DNA of 64,000 bases from an uncultured Roseibium sp. (GCF_963669205.1 NZ_OY769915.1:3012001-3076000), one strand, 5' to 3'. Positions 53,147 through 62,921 are shown, numbered from the stretch's first letter. A program made the numbers and translations. Notes: a model not told the origin generated them from the sequence alone.

Positions 53147-54436
53147 ATGAAAGACGGCGGACGCCTCGCGGCTGCAATAGAAGTTCTGACCGAGGTAGAG
53201 AACCGCCACAGGCCGGTTCAGGCCTCCCTCAAGGATTGGGGAACCTCGCACCGGTTTGCCGGATCGGGCGATCGAACCGCGATCGGCAATCTCGTCTTCG
53301 ACGCCATGCGCAACAGGGTCTCGCTCTCCGCTGCCATGAAAGATCCGTCACCACGCGCTGCCGTTCTGGCGACCTACGTGTTGACCTGGGAAAAAGGTCT
53401 CGAGGCACTGCAGCAGGCCCTCGAACAGGACCGGCACGCACCGGAGCCACTGACACCGGCGGAGACGGCGCACCTTACGGAATCAGGTGCCGGCATGGCG
53501 CCCTGGCAGTTGGCCGACATTCCACAGTGGCTGTGGCCAGAATTTGAAACGTTGTTCGGCAACGACGCGGTGACGGAGGGAAGGGCGCTCGCCACCCGCG
53601 CGCCCATCGATCTGCGCGTCAATACGTTGAAAGCGGACCAGGACAAGGTTCTGAAACGCATTGCCCATACCGGCGCCGTGGCAACGAAGCTGTCGCCACA
53701 CGGCGCACGCATTGCTGCGAAACCTGGAGCTGGCCGCCTCCCGCATATCCAGGCGGAAGAAGGCTATCAGAAGGGCTGGTTCGAACTGCAGGACGAGGCC
53801 AGTCAGCTGGCCGCGAGCATGGCCCTGGCCGCGCCCGGTGAACAGGTTCTCGACTATTGCGCCGGCGGCGGCGGCAAAACCCTGGCCTTGGCAGCGGCCA
53901 TGCAGAACAAGGGGCAGCTCTATGCGTTCGACGCGGACCGCCTGCGGCTGGCACCGATCCATGAGCGCTTGAAACGGGCGGGCGTTCGCAACATCCAGGT
54001 AAGAGACCCTGCGTCGTCCACGCTTGAGGATCTGAAGGGCCAGATGAATCTCGTCTTCATAGATGCGCCCTGCACGGGAACCGGCGTCTGGAGGCGTCGG
54101 CCGGACTCCAAATGGCGGTTGACCGAAAAAGCTCTGGCCGACCGGCTTGAGGATCAGCGTACGGTGCTTCAGCGCGCGCGTGACTATGTCAGGCCAGGCG
54201 GCCGATTGGCCTACGTGACCTGTTCGCTGCTTCGGCAGGAGAACCAGTTTCAGGTCGACTGGTTCCTGCAAGAAAATGACGACTTTGAGCTGGTTTCCCT
54301 GAGTGAAACCTGGCGCGAAATGTATCCGGCACAACCTCTTCCAAAATATGCCACGTCCCGCGGTGAGCTGCTGTTCACACCCGCTTCGACCGACACGGAC
54401 GGGTTCTTTGTGGCGTTGCTGAAGCGCAGGTCCTGA
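53147..54436 (+). CDS. RsmB/NOP-type rRNA cytosine-C5 methyltransferase
   Basis: SAM-dependent RNA methyltransferase of 429 residues. It has an N-terminal NusB-like region (about 1-110), the SAM motif VLDYCAGGGGKTLAL and the two catalytic cysteines in DAPCTGTG (motif IV) and VTCSLLRQEN (motif VI). It probably makes m5C in 16S rRNA. It starts 51 bases after guaB. Confidence 0.9.
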   Translation: MKDGGRLAAAIEVLTEVENRHRPVQASLKDWGTSHRFAGSGDRTAIGNLVFDAMRNRVSLSAAMKDPSPRAAVLATYVLTWEKGLEALQQALEQDRHAPEPLTPAETAHLTESGAGMAPWQLADIPQWLWPEFETLFGNDAVTEGRALATRAPIDLRVNTLKADQDKVLKRIAHTGAVATKLSPHGARIAAKPGAGRLPHIQAEEGYQKGWFELQDEASQLAASMALAAPGEQVLDYCAGGGGKTLALAAAMQNKGQLYAFDADRLRLAPIHERLKRAGVRNIQVRDPASSTLEDLKGQMNLVFIDAPCTGTGVWRRRPDSKWRLTEKALADRLEDQRTVLQRARDYVRPGGRLAYVTCSLLRQENQFQVDWFLQENDDFELVSLSETWREMYPAQPLPKYATSRGELLFTPASTDTDGFFVALLKRRS

Positions 54437-54474
54437 CTGGCCTCCATCGTCAAAACCGGCCAATCATCTTCAGG

Positions 54475-55680
54475 TCACGTCCGGTCACGCCGCTGCAGGC
54501 CAAGAACTGTCGAAGCATCCGCGCTGACGTGGCCATTTGCGTCTGTTTCTTCCGCTCGCGGGCGGGCAGGTACTTCTTCACCATGCGCGTCGCCAATCTG
54601 AACAGGCGTATCTGTCCGATGCGGTTCGTCCTGAGAACCGCCTTCCGGGCGCTCGTTCCGGGTCGAAACCCGCGCGGGCTGGTCCTCGCGGGCTGATCTG
54701 GGCAATCGTGAAGCGGAAACAAGCTTCAGGGCAGTCTCACGGACGCGCGGATCAAGGCCGTTGCCTGCGGCCAGTCCCGTCAGCACCGACCTTGCTTCTT
54801 CGGGATGTTTCAAGGCGGCCAGCGCTGCACCGATCGCATTGAGCGGTTCCTGCGCCTGCCGGCCCGCGTCATGCGCCTTCATGGCACAGTCGAGTGCACG
54901 CGCATGTTCGCCGAGCTTTCGGTTCAGGACACTGAGCCGCACAAGGCAGGATTGCGACGCGGGTGCAAGTTTGAGCGCAGCGTCCGCAGCCAGCAGCGCG
55001 TCCTGCAAGTCGCCTTTCCCGGCAAGGGCATCGGAGAGCAGTTCAAGCGCGAGCGGATCCGTCGGGGCGAGTTCGTTTGCCTTGATGGTGTATTCGACCA
55101 CTTCGTCATAGCGCTTGCGCCTGAGCAACACGTCAGCAAGGCCAAGCAATGCACCTGTTTGCGCCGGGTCTGCCTTCAGCGCCTTGCGAAAGGTCGCAAT
55201 TGCAGCCGCACCGTGTCCGGTTTTTGCCTGCGTTTCCGCCTGCAGTGTCAGCACGGCGGGTGATTGGGGCATGAGGGCCGTGAGTCTCGCAACGCTTTTC
55301 GCCGCGGCGTCGGCCCGCCCTTCCTTCAGGCAGACCGTGGCGTAGCCGAACAGCGCGTTGCGGTTGTCGGGAGAGCGGTCCAGCACGTCCTGAAAATTCT
55401 GGGCCGCGTTTTCCAGATCGCCAAGAAGAAGCTGACAGTTTCCAAGGCTCGCGCGCGCGTCGAGATTGTCGGGTTCCGTGAAGACGATGCGCCGCAACTG
55501 TGATTGTGCTTCTTCCAGATATCCGGCCTGAAGAAGTGCTGACGCCGTGCGATACGCGATTTCCGTATCCTGGGGAGACATTTCCTGAGCCCGCAGATAA
55601 GACACCAGCGCCTTGTCGAGTTCACCGGACTTTTCCAGAGCAAGGCCTTCTTCGAATGCTGATCGTGCATTTGCGGTCAT
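54475..55680 (-). CDS. Tetratricopeptide-repeat protein
   Basis: Cytoplasmic protein of 401 residues with about eight TPR-like helix pairs (residues about 1-300: FEEGLALEKSGELDKALVSYLRAQEMSPQD and so on), then a Pro/Arg/Glu-rich unstructured tail. It should mediate protein-protein contacts, and no enzymatic domain is seen. The low-complexity tail after about 320 could be a frameshifted region since another frame is also open there. Convergent with rsmB and divergent from guaA. Confidence 0.75.
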   Translation of the reverse strand: MTANARSAFEEGLALEKSGELDKALVSYLRAQEMSPQDTEIAYRTASALLQAGYLEEAQSQLRRIVFTEPDNLDARASLGNCQLLLGDLENAAQNFQDVLDRSPDNRNALFGYATVCLKEGRADAAAKSVARLTALMPQSPAVLTLQAETQAKTGHGAAAIATFRKALKADPAQTGALLGLADVLLRRKRYDEVVEYTIKANELAPTDPLALELLSDALAGKGDLQDALLAADAALKLAPASQSCLVRLSVLNRKLGEHARALDCAMKAHDAGRQAQEPLNAIGAALAALKHPEEARSVLTGLAAGNGLDPRVRETALKLVSASRLPRSAREDQPARVSTRNERPEGGSQDEPHRTDTPVQIGDAHGEEVPARPRAEETDANGHVSADASTVLGLQRRDRT

Positions 55681-55845
55681 TTGAGTTCCGAGCTGTCAGG
55701 GGTTCGGCTCTTGTCTGACTTCAAGAAACCGTTTTCAGTAAGTGTGGGAAGCTTAGTTGACCGACGTTGCGGGGGTCAAAACGGAAATTCCTCCGTACAC
55801 AGGCTTGTCGCCGTTCGCAACGCGTAACGGAAGGCGAGCCTTAAC

Positions 55846-55868
55846 CCGGGCGCTTCGATTCTGCCCGG
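55846..55868. promoter_or_regulatory. Hairpin in the guaA upstream region
   Basis: CCGGGC (55846-55851) and GCCCGG (55863-55868) can pair across 11 bases about 80 nt before the guaA start. It may be a leader structure. No known purine riboswitch core was recognised in this 266-bp gap. Confidence 0.35.
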
Positions 55869-55946
55869 CTTGAAAATGTGGTGAGACTGGCATTTTGCCG
55901 ACGAATCCGGGTTCTCAATCCAAAAAAGACAAGTTAGAAGCTGGCC

Positions 55947-57503
55947 ATGACCCATCATGAACGCCTCCTCATCATCGATTTTGGCTCCCAGGTCACGCAG
56001 CTGATCGCCCGGCGCCTGCGAGAATTGAACGTTTACTGCGAAATTCACCCGTTTCAGAACGTGACCGATGCATTCTTGGCGGAGTTCAGGCCGAAGGCGG
56101 TCATCCTTTCCGGAGGCCCGTCCTCGGTCTTCGCGGACGGCGCTCCAATGCCACCGGAAAGCGTTTTCAAGCTGGGCATACCGATCCTGGGGATCTGCTA
56201 CGGTCAGCAGGTGATGATGCACTGTCTTGGCGGCAAGGTCGAAAGAGGGCATGGGACGGCCGAATTCGGGCGCGCCTATGTGACGCCCACCCAGACGCGG
56301 TTGTCCCTGCTTGAAGGCTGGTTCGATCACGACAGGGAACAGGTCTGGATGAGCCACGGCGATCATGTCAGCGAAATTGCGCCGGGTTTCGGTGTCTACG
56401 GTACATCCCCCAACGCCCCGTTCGCTGTCACGGCCGACATCGACCGGAATTTCTTCGCGGTTCAGTTCCATCCCGAAGTTCATCACACGCCGAACGGCAA
56501 AAAACTCTATGAAAACTTTGTCCGTCTAGCCGGTTTTGAAGGCGACTGGACCATGGGCGCCTATCGCGATGATGCCGTTGCGAAGATCAGGGAACAGGTT
56601 GGCGACAAGAAGGTCATTTGCGGACTGTCAGGTGGTGTCGACAGTTCGGTCGCCGCGGTACTGATCCACGAGGCCATCGGCGATCAACTGACATGTGTTT
56701 TCGTCGATCACGGTCTGCTGCGCCTGAATGAAGCGAGCGAAGTGGTCACGATGTTCCGTGACAACTACAACATTCCGCTGATCCACGCCGATGAATCCGA
56801 CCTGTTCCTGAATGCACTGGACGGCGTGTCCGACCCGGAACAGAAACGCAAGACGATCGGCAAGCTGTTCATCGACGTGTTTCAGAAATACGCCAACGAG
56901 ATCGACGGTGCGGAATTTCTTGCGCAGGGAACACTTTATCCGGACGTGATTGAAAGCGTGAGTTTTTCGGGCGGCCCGTCGGTGACCATCAAGTCCCACC
57001 ATAATGTCGGCGGCTTGCCGGAAAAAATGGGCCTCAAACTGGTCGAGCCGCTGCGCGAGCTGTTCAAGGACGAGGTGAGGGAACTTGGCCGGGAACTCGG
57101 CCTGCCGGACAGCTTCATTGGCCGGCATCCGTTCCCGGGGCCCGGCCTTGCGATCCGCTGCCCAGGAGAAATCACCCGGGACAAGCTGGAGATCCTGCGC
57201 AAGGCCGACGCGGTTTACATCGACCAGATCCGCAAGCACGGTCTCTACGACGAGATATGGCAGGCTTTTGTCGCCATTCTTCCCGTCCGCACGGTTGGTG
57301 TCATGGGCGACGGCCGCACCTACGACTACGCCTGTGCCCTCAGAGCCGTGACATCCGTGGACGGCATGACGGCGGATTATTATCCCTTTACGCATGAATT
57401 TCTCGGTGAAACCGCAACACGCATCATCAACGAAGTGCAGGGTATCAATCGGGTCACATACGACATCACCTCCAAACCTCCCGGCACGATCGAGTGGGAG
57501 TGA
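55947..57503 (+). CDS. guaA: GMP synthase GuaA
   Basis: Converts XMP to GMP using glutamine and ATP. The protein is 518 residues. The class I amidotransferase domain (about 1-200) shows LGICYGQQVMM (Cys nucleophile) and FHPEVHHT (catalytic His). The ATP-pyrophosphatase domain follows with the P-loop GLSGGVDSSVAA, and the C-terminal dimerisation domain ends with KPPGTIEWE. It is the second step after GuaB. Confidence 0.96.
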   Translation: MTHHERLLIIDFGSQVTQLIARRLRELNVYCEIHPFQNVTDAFLAEFRPKAVILSGGPSSVFADGAPMPPESVFKLGIPILGICYGQQVMMHCLGGKVERGHGTAEFGRAYVTPTQTRLSLLEGWFDHDREQVWMSHGDHVSEIAPGFGVYGTSPNAPFAVTADIDRNFFAVQFHPEVHHTPNGKKLYENFVRLAGFEGDWTMGAYRDDAVAKIREQVGDKKVICGLSGGVDSSVAAVLIHEAIGDQLTCVFVDHGLLRLNEASEVVTMFRDNYNIPLIHADESDLFLNALDGVSDPEQKRKTIGKLFIDVFQKYANEIDGAEFLAQGTLYPDVIESVSFSGGPSVTIKSHHNVGGLPEKMGLKLVEPLRELFKDEVRELGRELGLPDSFIGRHPFPGPGLAIRCPGEITRDKLEILRKADAVYIDQIRKHGLYDEIWQAFVAILPVRTVGVMGDGRTYDYACALRAVTSVDGMTADYYPFTHEFLGETATRIINEVQGINRVTYDITSKPPGTIEWE

Positions 57504-57572
57504 AACCACCCGGCGCCTGGAGCTCCTGACTGCAATGAGCAGGCAGTCCAGACGACCTCTTGGGATTTGGTC

Positions 57573-58106
57573 ATGAGACGCGCACTGGATCTGAACCCGA
57601 ATTGCGATAGCTGCGCGGCCCTTTGCTGCGTTGTGTTCGCATTCGACAAGTCGGATTCATTCGGGATTGACAAGGCCGCCTGCGAGGTTTGCCCGAACCT
57701 GGACCAAGGTGACCGCTGCCGCATTTTCGATAAACGGCAGCAACTGGGGTTTGGCGGCTGCATAGCCTATGACTGCCATGGCGCCGGCCAGCGGGTGACA
57801 AATGAAGTCTTCCACGGCAGACACTGGCGTGACGATCCGGCGCTCACGGAGCGAATGGGGGCGGCATTATCCGTCCTGCGCCGAATTCATGAATTGCTGG
57901 TTCTGCTCTCTTCGACTAGGCGCCTGCCGCTTTCTGACGAAGAAATCCTGGCGCTCGGAAGACTGGAAGACATTCTCGTTCCCGACGCAGCGTGGACAGA
58001 AGAAACGCTTGCGGTATTCCCGGTTGCCGATGTCACCGATCAGGCAAATGCGTTTCTGCGGTCCCTGCGGCATCACGCCGGGGCCCTGGCTACCGCGCGC
58101 ACCTGA
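57573..58106 (+). CDS. Conserved Cys-rich hypothetical protein
   Basis: Protein of about 177 residues. The N-terminal 75 residues carry paired Cys (CDSCAALCC, ACEVCPN, RCRIF, GGCIAYDCHGAGQRV), suggesting zinc or iron binding; the rest is helical. A similar Cys-rich block precedes pentapeptide-repeat proteins in some actinobacteria, but no such repeats are present here. The stop overlaps the DksA-like gene (convergent) by 17 bases. Function unknown. Confidence 0.7.
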   Translation: MRRALDLNPNCDSCAALCCVVFAFDKSDSFGIDKAACEVCPNLDQGDRCRIFDKRQQLGFGGCIAYDCHGAGQRVTNEVFHGRHWRDDPALTERMGAALSVLRRIHELLVLLSSTRRLPLSDEEILALGRLEDILVPDAAWTEETLAVFPVADVTDQANAFLRSLRHHAGALATART

Positions 58107-58422
58107 TGCAAAAGGCGGCGGCCGGGTCGACTTCCAGCCGCTTTTCGGCGATCTCTTCTCCGCATTCCACACAGTCCCCGTACTCACCCGCATCCAGACG
58201 ATGAAGCGCCGCGGAGATCTTCTGGATATCGGCACGCCTTTGTCTTTCCGATGCCTGGGCCATGGCCTGGCCTTGCAGTGCATCCATGCGCGACAACCGC
58301 CCGACCGACTGCTGATCGAGCGTGACCGGAGCGCGTGCCTCCTCGGAGATATCGCTATAGGCCTCCAGCTCGGTCTTCATCGCCGTGAGCTTTTCTCGAA
58401 CAAGGTCTTCATCCAGCGGCAT
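58090..58422 (-). CDS. DksA/TraR-family zinc-finger protein
   Basis: Protein of 110 residues with a coiled-coil helical N-terminus and the C4 zinc motif CVECGEEI...CIRC near the C-terminus, typical of DksA/TraR factors that act through the RNA polymerase secondary channel. Start at ATG 58422. It is much shorter than canonical DksA (about 150 residues), like the small alphaproteobacterial paralogues. Confidence 0.85.
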   Translation of the reverse strand: MPLDEDLVREKLTAMKTELEAYSDISEEARAPVTLDQQSVGRLSRMDALQGQAMAQASERQRRADIQKISAALHRLDAGEYGDCVECGEEIAEKRLEVDPAAAFCIRCAR

Positions 58423-58572
58423 GGGTTTCCTCCATGCAACAGAATGGAGAATTCGGGCCAGGCCCGCAAGCAGCCGTGACCATCTGCTGCTGGATGCGGA
58501 TGACACACTCGTGACTTTGTGCGGCAAACCGTAATTTGCAAGTATTGGGCCGACCTGAGTGGGAGTTCAGAA

Positions 58573-58950
58573 ATGCGTTTTCGAGGAAAGAGTGTGTTTG
58601 GTGCGCAGTTGCTTGTTGCTGCGTTGCTTGTCACCCCGGCAAAAGCCGATGACGTGGAAATTGTCGAGGCAAAAGCGCGCCAGTCCGGCAGCACCTGGAC
58701 CTTTTCTGTAACGCTGAGGCATGGCGACACGGGCTGGGACCACTATGCCGATTTATGGCAGGTCTTCACCCCTGACGGAAAACTTCTTGGAGAACGCGTT
58801 CTGCTGCACCCGCATGTTGAAGAGCAGCCATTTACGCGGTCGTTGTCCGGCGTCGAGATACCGGATGGCATCGACGAGGTGGTCATCCGCGCAAGAGACA
58901 GCGTGCACGGCGTCGCGGACCAGCAATACAGGCTCGCCCTGCCGCGCTAG
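58573..58950 (+). CDS. Small exported protein
   Basis: Protein of 125 residues with a signal peptide (ending TPAKA, about residue 25). The mature part is beta-rich (VEIVEAKARQSGSTWTFSVTLRHGDTGWDHYADLW). No family recognised with confidence. The stop codon TAG at 58948-58950 contains the TA used by the MITE, so the insertion lies directly at the end of this gene without damaging it. Confidence 0.65.
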   Translation: MRFRGKSVFGAQLLVAALLVTPAKADDVEIVEAKARQSGSTWTFSVTLRHGDTGWDHYADLWQVFTPDGKLLGERVLLHPHVEEQPFTRSLSGVEIPDGIDEVVIRARDSVHGVADQQYRLALPR

Positions 58951-59213
58951 GGTACGGACCCATAAATGAGACTGAAATGGCATGCGAAATGGCGAGATCT
59001 CGTCAGGAAGGGTGTGCGGAGCGGGCTTTCTGCCCGGTCAAGCACGCTGACGCCACGGGGTGAAGCCATTTCCATGTCCTTCGGATTTGACCGGCTTGCT
59101 CCTCCTCCGCGTTGCGAAAGGCTTGAAAATGCGCCGCATTTCCTGCGCTTCCGCTCCTTGAGGAGAAGCAATCCGCCTCAAACCATTTCGGCCTCATTTA
59201 TGGGTCCGCACCC
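58950..59213. mobile_element. MITE with 31-bp terminal inverted repeats and TA target duplication (IS630/Tc1-like ends)
   Basis: The left end (58950-58980) and the reverse complement of the right end (59183-59213) match at 28 of 31 positions; both begin GGGT-R-CGGACCCATAAATGAG. The element is flanked by TA at 58948-58949 and 59214-59215. It is 264 bp with no transposase frame, so it is a non-autonomous element probably mobilised by an IS630-type transposase. Confidence 0.88.
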
Positions 59214-59857
59214 TAACGCGCCATGAGCGCCAGGACGCCGTCAGCAACGAACTGGACCGACAAGGCAGCGAGAAGAACACCCAGAAGACGTGTGATTACA
59301 AGCTGCGCGGTCTCGCCCAGCAGCCGTTCAAGCCTGTCTGCGAGCAGGAACGCGCCCAGGCAGCTCAGCAGGATGACGGCAATCACGCCGCCCAGACCAG
59401 CATAGGCGACCGGATCGGGGGCCTGGCTGGAAAGCAGAATGATCGCCGAGATGGTCGCAGGTCCGGAGATCAGCGGAATCGCAAGAGGAAAAATGGCGAC
59501 TTCGTTGACCGTCCCGTGGTGCCCCTGGGATTCGACGGCTTTCTCCGCGGTTTCCGCCTTCCGCTCCTGTCTCTTGCCGAACACCATTTCGATCGCGATC
59601 AGAAACAGGAGAATGCCGCCGGCCACCCGGAACGCGGAAACGGAAATGCCGAGAACGTTTAGAACGGTCTGTCCCGAGGCATAGAATATCAACAATATGC
59701 CTGCCGCGGTGGCGGTTGCCCGGACCGCAACTTTCCGTCTGTCAGCCGCGCTCATTCCGGCGGTCACGGCGAGGAACATCGGAGCAAGACCGACAGGGTC
59801 GATCGTCACGAAAAGCATGGCAAACGCGTTGATGAAATAGTCCAGCATTCGTGGCAT
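59213..59857 (-). CDS. MarC-family integral membrane protein
   Basis: Inner-membrane protein of 214 residues with six predicted hydrophobic segments and the family start FINAFAMLFVTIDPVGLAPMFL. A second MarC motif, FPLAIPLISGPATISAIILL, lies in the middle. The function is unproven (formerly linked to multiple antibiotic resistance). An ATG three codons in (59848) is an alternative start. Its stop codon TAG (59213-59215) shares the TA with the MITE. Confidence 0.85.
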   Translation of the reverse strand: MPRMLDYFINAFAMLFVTIDPVGLAPMFLAVTAGMSAADRRKVAVRATATAAGILLIFYASGQTVLNVLGISVSAFRVAGGILLFLIAIEMVFGKRQERKAETAEKAVESQGHHGTVNEVAIFPLAIPLISGPATISAIILLSSQAPDPVAYAGLGGVIAVILLSCLGAFLLADRLERLLGETAQLVITRLLGVLLAALSVQFVADGVLALMAR

Positions 59858-60012
59858 CCGATGCAGAATTGTGAGTGTGGATTCGGCCTTGTTACATGGG
59901 ATTTGACATCACTTCGAGTGGCTGCGCGAAAATGATTTTTCCGGCCTGTGAATACGCTCCGTAACCCATTGAAAAAGAACACGAAACGCCGACGGGAAAA
60001 GTGACCGGAAAT

Positions 60013-60041
60013 TTGGACCGTGACCTTGAATCGGATATAAA
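60013..60041 (+). promoter_or_regulatory. Predicted sigma-70 promoter of gyrA
   Basis: TTGGAC (60013-60018) and TATAAA (60036-60041) are separated by exactly 17 bases, giving a start site near 60048 and a short leader before GTG 60063. It is the best match to the consensus in this gap. Confidence 0.55.
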
Positions 60042-60062
60042 AGGCGCAGCAATAACAATGAA

Positions 60063-62894
60063 GTGAGATCTTCCTTGTCCGACCAGGATAACAACACCCC
60101 ATCGGACGGTCTGCCGTCCGATATCAAACCGGTCTCCATCGTCGACGAAATGAAGAGCAGCTACATCGAATACGCGATGAGCGTCATCGTTTCGCGTGCG
60201 CTGCCCGACGTCCGAGACGGACTGAAACCGGTGCACCGGCGTATTCTCTATTCGATGCACGAAAACGGTTACGAGTGGAACAAGCCATACCGCAAGTCCG
60301 CACGTGTTGTCGGTGACGTCATCGGTAAATATCACCCGCATGGCGACAGCGCGATTTATGAAGCGCTTGTGCGCATGGCGCAGGACTTTTCGCTACGGTT
60401 GCCCCTGATCGACGGACAGGGCAATTTCGGATCGGTCGATGGCGACCCAGCAGCGGCAATGCGTTACACCGAATGCCGGCTGGAAAAAGTTGCCCACAAG
60501 CTCCTTGATGATATCGACAAGGACACGGTCGACTTTCAGGAAAACTACGACAACTCCGAAACCGAGCCGGTCGTTCTCCCTGCAAAATTCCCGAACCTCC
60601 TTGTCAACGGCGCAGGCGGCATCGCCGTCGGTATGGCGACGAACATTCCGCCGCACAATCTTGGCGAAGTGATCGACGCGGCGATCGCCATCATGGAAAA
60701 CCCGGCCATGACGCTTGCCGAACTGATGGAAATCGTTCCCGGTCCCGATTTTCCGACGGCAGGGATCATCCTCGGACGTTCCGGTATTCGAAGTGCCTAT
60801 GAAACCGGTCGCGGCTCCATCGCGATGCGCGCCAAGGTCGACATCGAGGAAGTCCGAAAGGATCGGAACGCTCTGATTGTCACCGAGATTCCGTATCAGG
60901 TGAACAAGTCGACGATGATCGAGAAAATCGCCGAACTTGTGCGCGACAAGCGCGTCGAGGGCATTTCCGACATCCGCGACGAGAGCGACCGCTCCGGCAT
61001 GCGGGTCGTGATCGAGCTGAAACGCGATGCGGTTCCTGACGTTGTCCTGAACCAGCTTTACCGGTTCAGCCAGTTGCAAACCTCGTTCGGCGCGAACATC
61101 GTTGCGCTCAATGGCGGCAAGCCGGAGCAGATGAACCTCTCGGACATGCTCAAGGCATTTGTGGCCTTCCGCGAGGAGGTTGTCGGACGCCGCACACGCT
61201 TCCTGTTGAAGAAGGCGAGGGACCGGGCCCATATCCTGGTCGGTCTGGGGATCGCCGTCGCAAACATCGACGAAGTCATCCATCTGATCCGCACCGCACC
61301 GGATCCGGCGACCGCCCGTGCCCAGCTCATGGAGCGCGACTGGCCGGCCCACGACGTCGAACCGTTGATCAGGCTGATCGACGATCCGCGCCACCAGGTT
61401 CGGGAGGACGGCACCTACAAACTCTCCGAGGAACAGGCGCGCGCGATCCTGGACCTGCGTCTGCAGCGCCTGACCGCTCTCGGCAGGGACGAGATAGACG
61501 AAGAGTTGAAGAAGATCGGTGCCGAGATTTCCGAATTTCTCGACATTCTCCGGTCTCGTGCGCGGATCCAGGAAATCGTTCGCAACGAGATGCTGGAAAT
61601 CAAGGAAGAGTTTGCAACGCCGCGCCGAACCGAAATTATCGAAGGTGGTGCAGACTTTGACGACGAAGACCTGATCCAGCGCGAAGACATGGTCGTGACA
61701 GTCTCCCATGGTGGTTACATCAAGCGTGTCCCGCTTGCCACCTACCGGGCGCAACATCGCGGCGGCAAGGGCCGCTCGGGGATGGCCACGAAGGACGAGG
61801 ATTTCGTCACCCGTCTTTTTGTCGCCAACACACACACGCCGGTTCTTTTCTTCTCCTCCCGCGGGATCTGTTACAAGATGAAGGTCTGGCGTCTGCCGCT
61901 TGGCGGGCCGACCTCGCGCGGCAAGGCCCTGGTCAACATGCTGCCACTCGAACAGGGAGAGCAGATCACCTCGATCCTGCCTTTGCCGGAAGATGAGGAA
62001 AGCTGGGCAAACCTCGACGTGGTGTTCGCCACGGTGCGCGGGACGGTGCGCCGCAACAAGCTGTCCGACTTCGTCAACATCAACCGGAACGGCAAGATTG
62101 CGATGAAACTGGAAGACGGCGACGGCATTGTCGGCGTTGACACGTGTTCCGAACATGATGACGTCATGCTGACGACGAATTTCGGTCAGTGCATCCGGTT
62201 CCCGGTCACCGATGTGCGCGTCTTCGCGGGCAGAAACTCGGTTGGTGTGCGCGGCATCCGGCTGGCCGATTCCGACCGGGTGATCTCTATGCAGATCCTG
62301 CATCACATAGATGTCGACGCTGAAGAACGCGCAGCCTATCTGAAACTCTCCCGGGCGATGCGCGGCGAGGCGGATGAAAACGGCCACGGTGCGGACGAAG
62401 AAGGCGTGATCGCCGGAGATCTGCCCCAGGAACGCTATGCGCAGATGAGCGCCGCCGAACAGATCATCCTGACCGTTTCGGAGAACGGCTACGGCAAAAG
62501 GACATCCTCCTTCGAATACCGGGTGACCGGCAGGGGCGGCAAGGGCATCACGGCCATGGCGGTGAATGACCGCAACGGCGGCCTCATCGCCTCTTTCCCA
62601 GTTGAGGACAGCCACCAGATCATGCTGGTAACCGACGGCGGCCAGTTGATCCGCTGTCCGGTGGACGGTATCCGCATCGCGGGGCGTGCCACCCAGGGCG
62701 TGATTGTATTCAAGACGGCCTCGGACGAAAAGGTCGTTGCCGTTGAGGGCATATCGGAGGTTGACGACGACGAATTCTCCGACGATGCAGAAGAGGCGGA
62801 CGCTGAAGGCGGAGATGGCACTTCTTCTGCCGGCGAAAGCGGCACCGCGACCGGAGAGGACGGTTCTGGGGACGGCGGAAGCCCGGAAAGCTGA
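60063..62894 (+). CDS. gyrA: DNA gyrase subunit A
   Basis: Catalytic subunit of DNA gyrase, 943 residues. The active-site Tyr is Tyr135 in AAMRYTECR. The quinolone region reads HPHGDSAIYE, with Ser96 and Glu100 at the E. coli Ser83 and Asp87 positions. A GyrA-box variant QHRGGKG lies near residue 560, and the C-terminal beta-pinwheel ends with a long acidic tail. The start is GTG 60063 (TTG 60075 is an alternative); the ribosome site is weak. Downstream order to coaD is conserved in relatives. Confidence 0.95.
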   Translation: MRSSLSDQDNNTPSDGLPSDIKPVSIVDEMKSSYIEYAMSVIVSRALPDVRDGLKPVHRRILYSMHENGYEWNKPYRKSARVVGDVIGKYHPHGDSAIYEALVRMAQDFSLRLPLIDGQGNFGSVDGDPAAAMRYTECRLEKVAHKLLDDIDKDTVDFQENYDNSETEPVVLPAKFPNLLVNGAGGIAVGMATNIPPHNLGEVIDAAIAIMENPAMTLAELMEIVPGPDFPTAGIILGRSGIRSAYETGRGSIAMRAKVDIEEVRKDRNALIVTEIPYQVNKSTMIEKIAELVRDKRVEGISDIRDESDRSGMRVVIELKRDAVPDVVLNQLYRFSQLQTSFGANIVALNGGKPEQMNLSDMLKAFVAFREEVVGRRTRFLLKKARDRAHILVGLGIAVANIDEVIHLIRTAPDPATARAQLMERDWPAHDVEPLIRLIDDPRHQVREDGTYKLSEEQARAILDLRLQRLTALGRDEIDEELKKIGAEISEFLDILRSRARIQEIVRNEMLEIKEEFATPRRTEIIEGGADFDDEDLIQREDMVVTVSHGGYIKRVPLATYRAQHRGGKGRSGMATKDEDFVTRLFVANTHTPVLFFSSRGICYKMKVWRLPLGGPTSRGKALVNMLPLEQGEQITSILPLPEDEESWANLDVVFATVRGTVRRNKLSDFVNINRNGKIAMKLEDGDGIVGVDTCSEHDDVMLTTNFGQCIRFPVTDVRVFAGRNSVGVRGIRLADSDRVISMQILHHIDVDAEERAAYLKLSRAMRGEADENGHGADEEGVIAGDLPQERYAQMSAAEQIILTVSENGYGKRTSSFEYRVTGRGGKGITAMAVNDRNGGLIASFPVEDSHQIMLVTDGGQLIRCPVDGIRIAGRATQGVIVFKTASDEKVVAVEGISEVDDDEFSDDAEEADAEGGDGTSSAGESGTATGEDGSGDGGSPES

Positions 62895-62921
62895 TCCGGA
62901 CAATCCATGCGCTCAAACGAC

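Noticed and set aside
54475..54720. Frameshift in the tail of the TPR gene
   Set aside because: Another frame is also open there and ends in a plausible basic helix, but low-complexity composition cannot decide between a true tail and a frameshift.
58950..59213. A transposase gene inside the short inverted-repeat element
   Set aside because: 264 bp is too short for a transposase and no frame resembles one; the element is non-autonomous.
60393..62903. A very long open frame opposite gyrA (over 800 codons)
   Set aside because: It is an antisense shadow: it mirrors the codon bias of GC-rich gyrA and has no family character, whereas the sense frame is an unmistakable gyrA.
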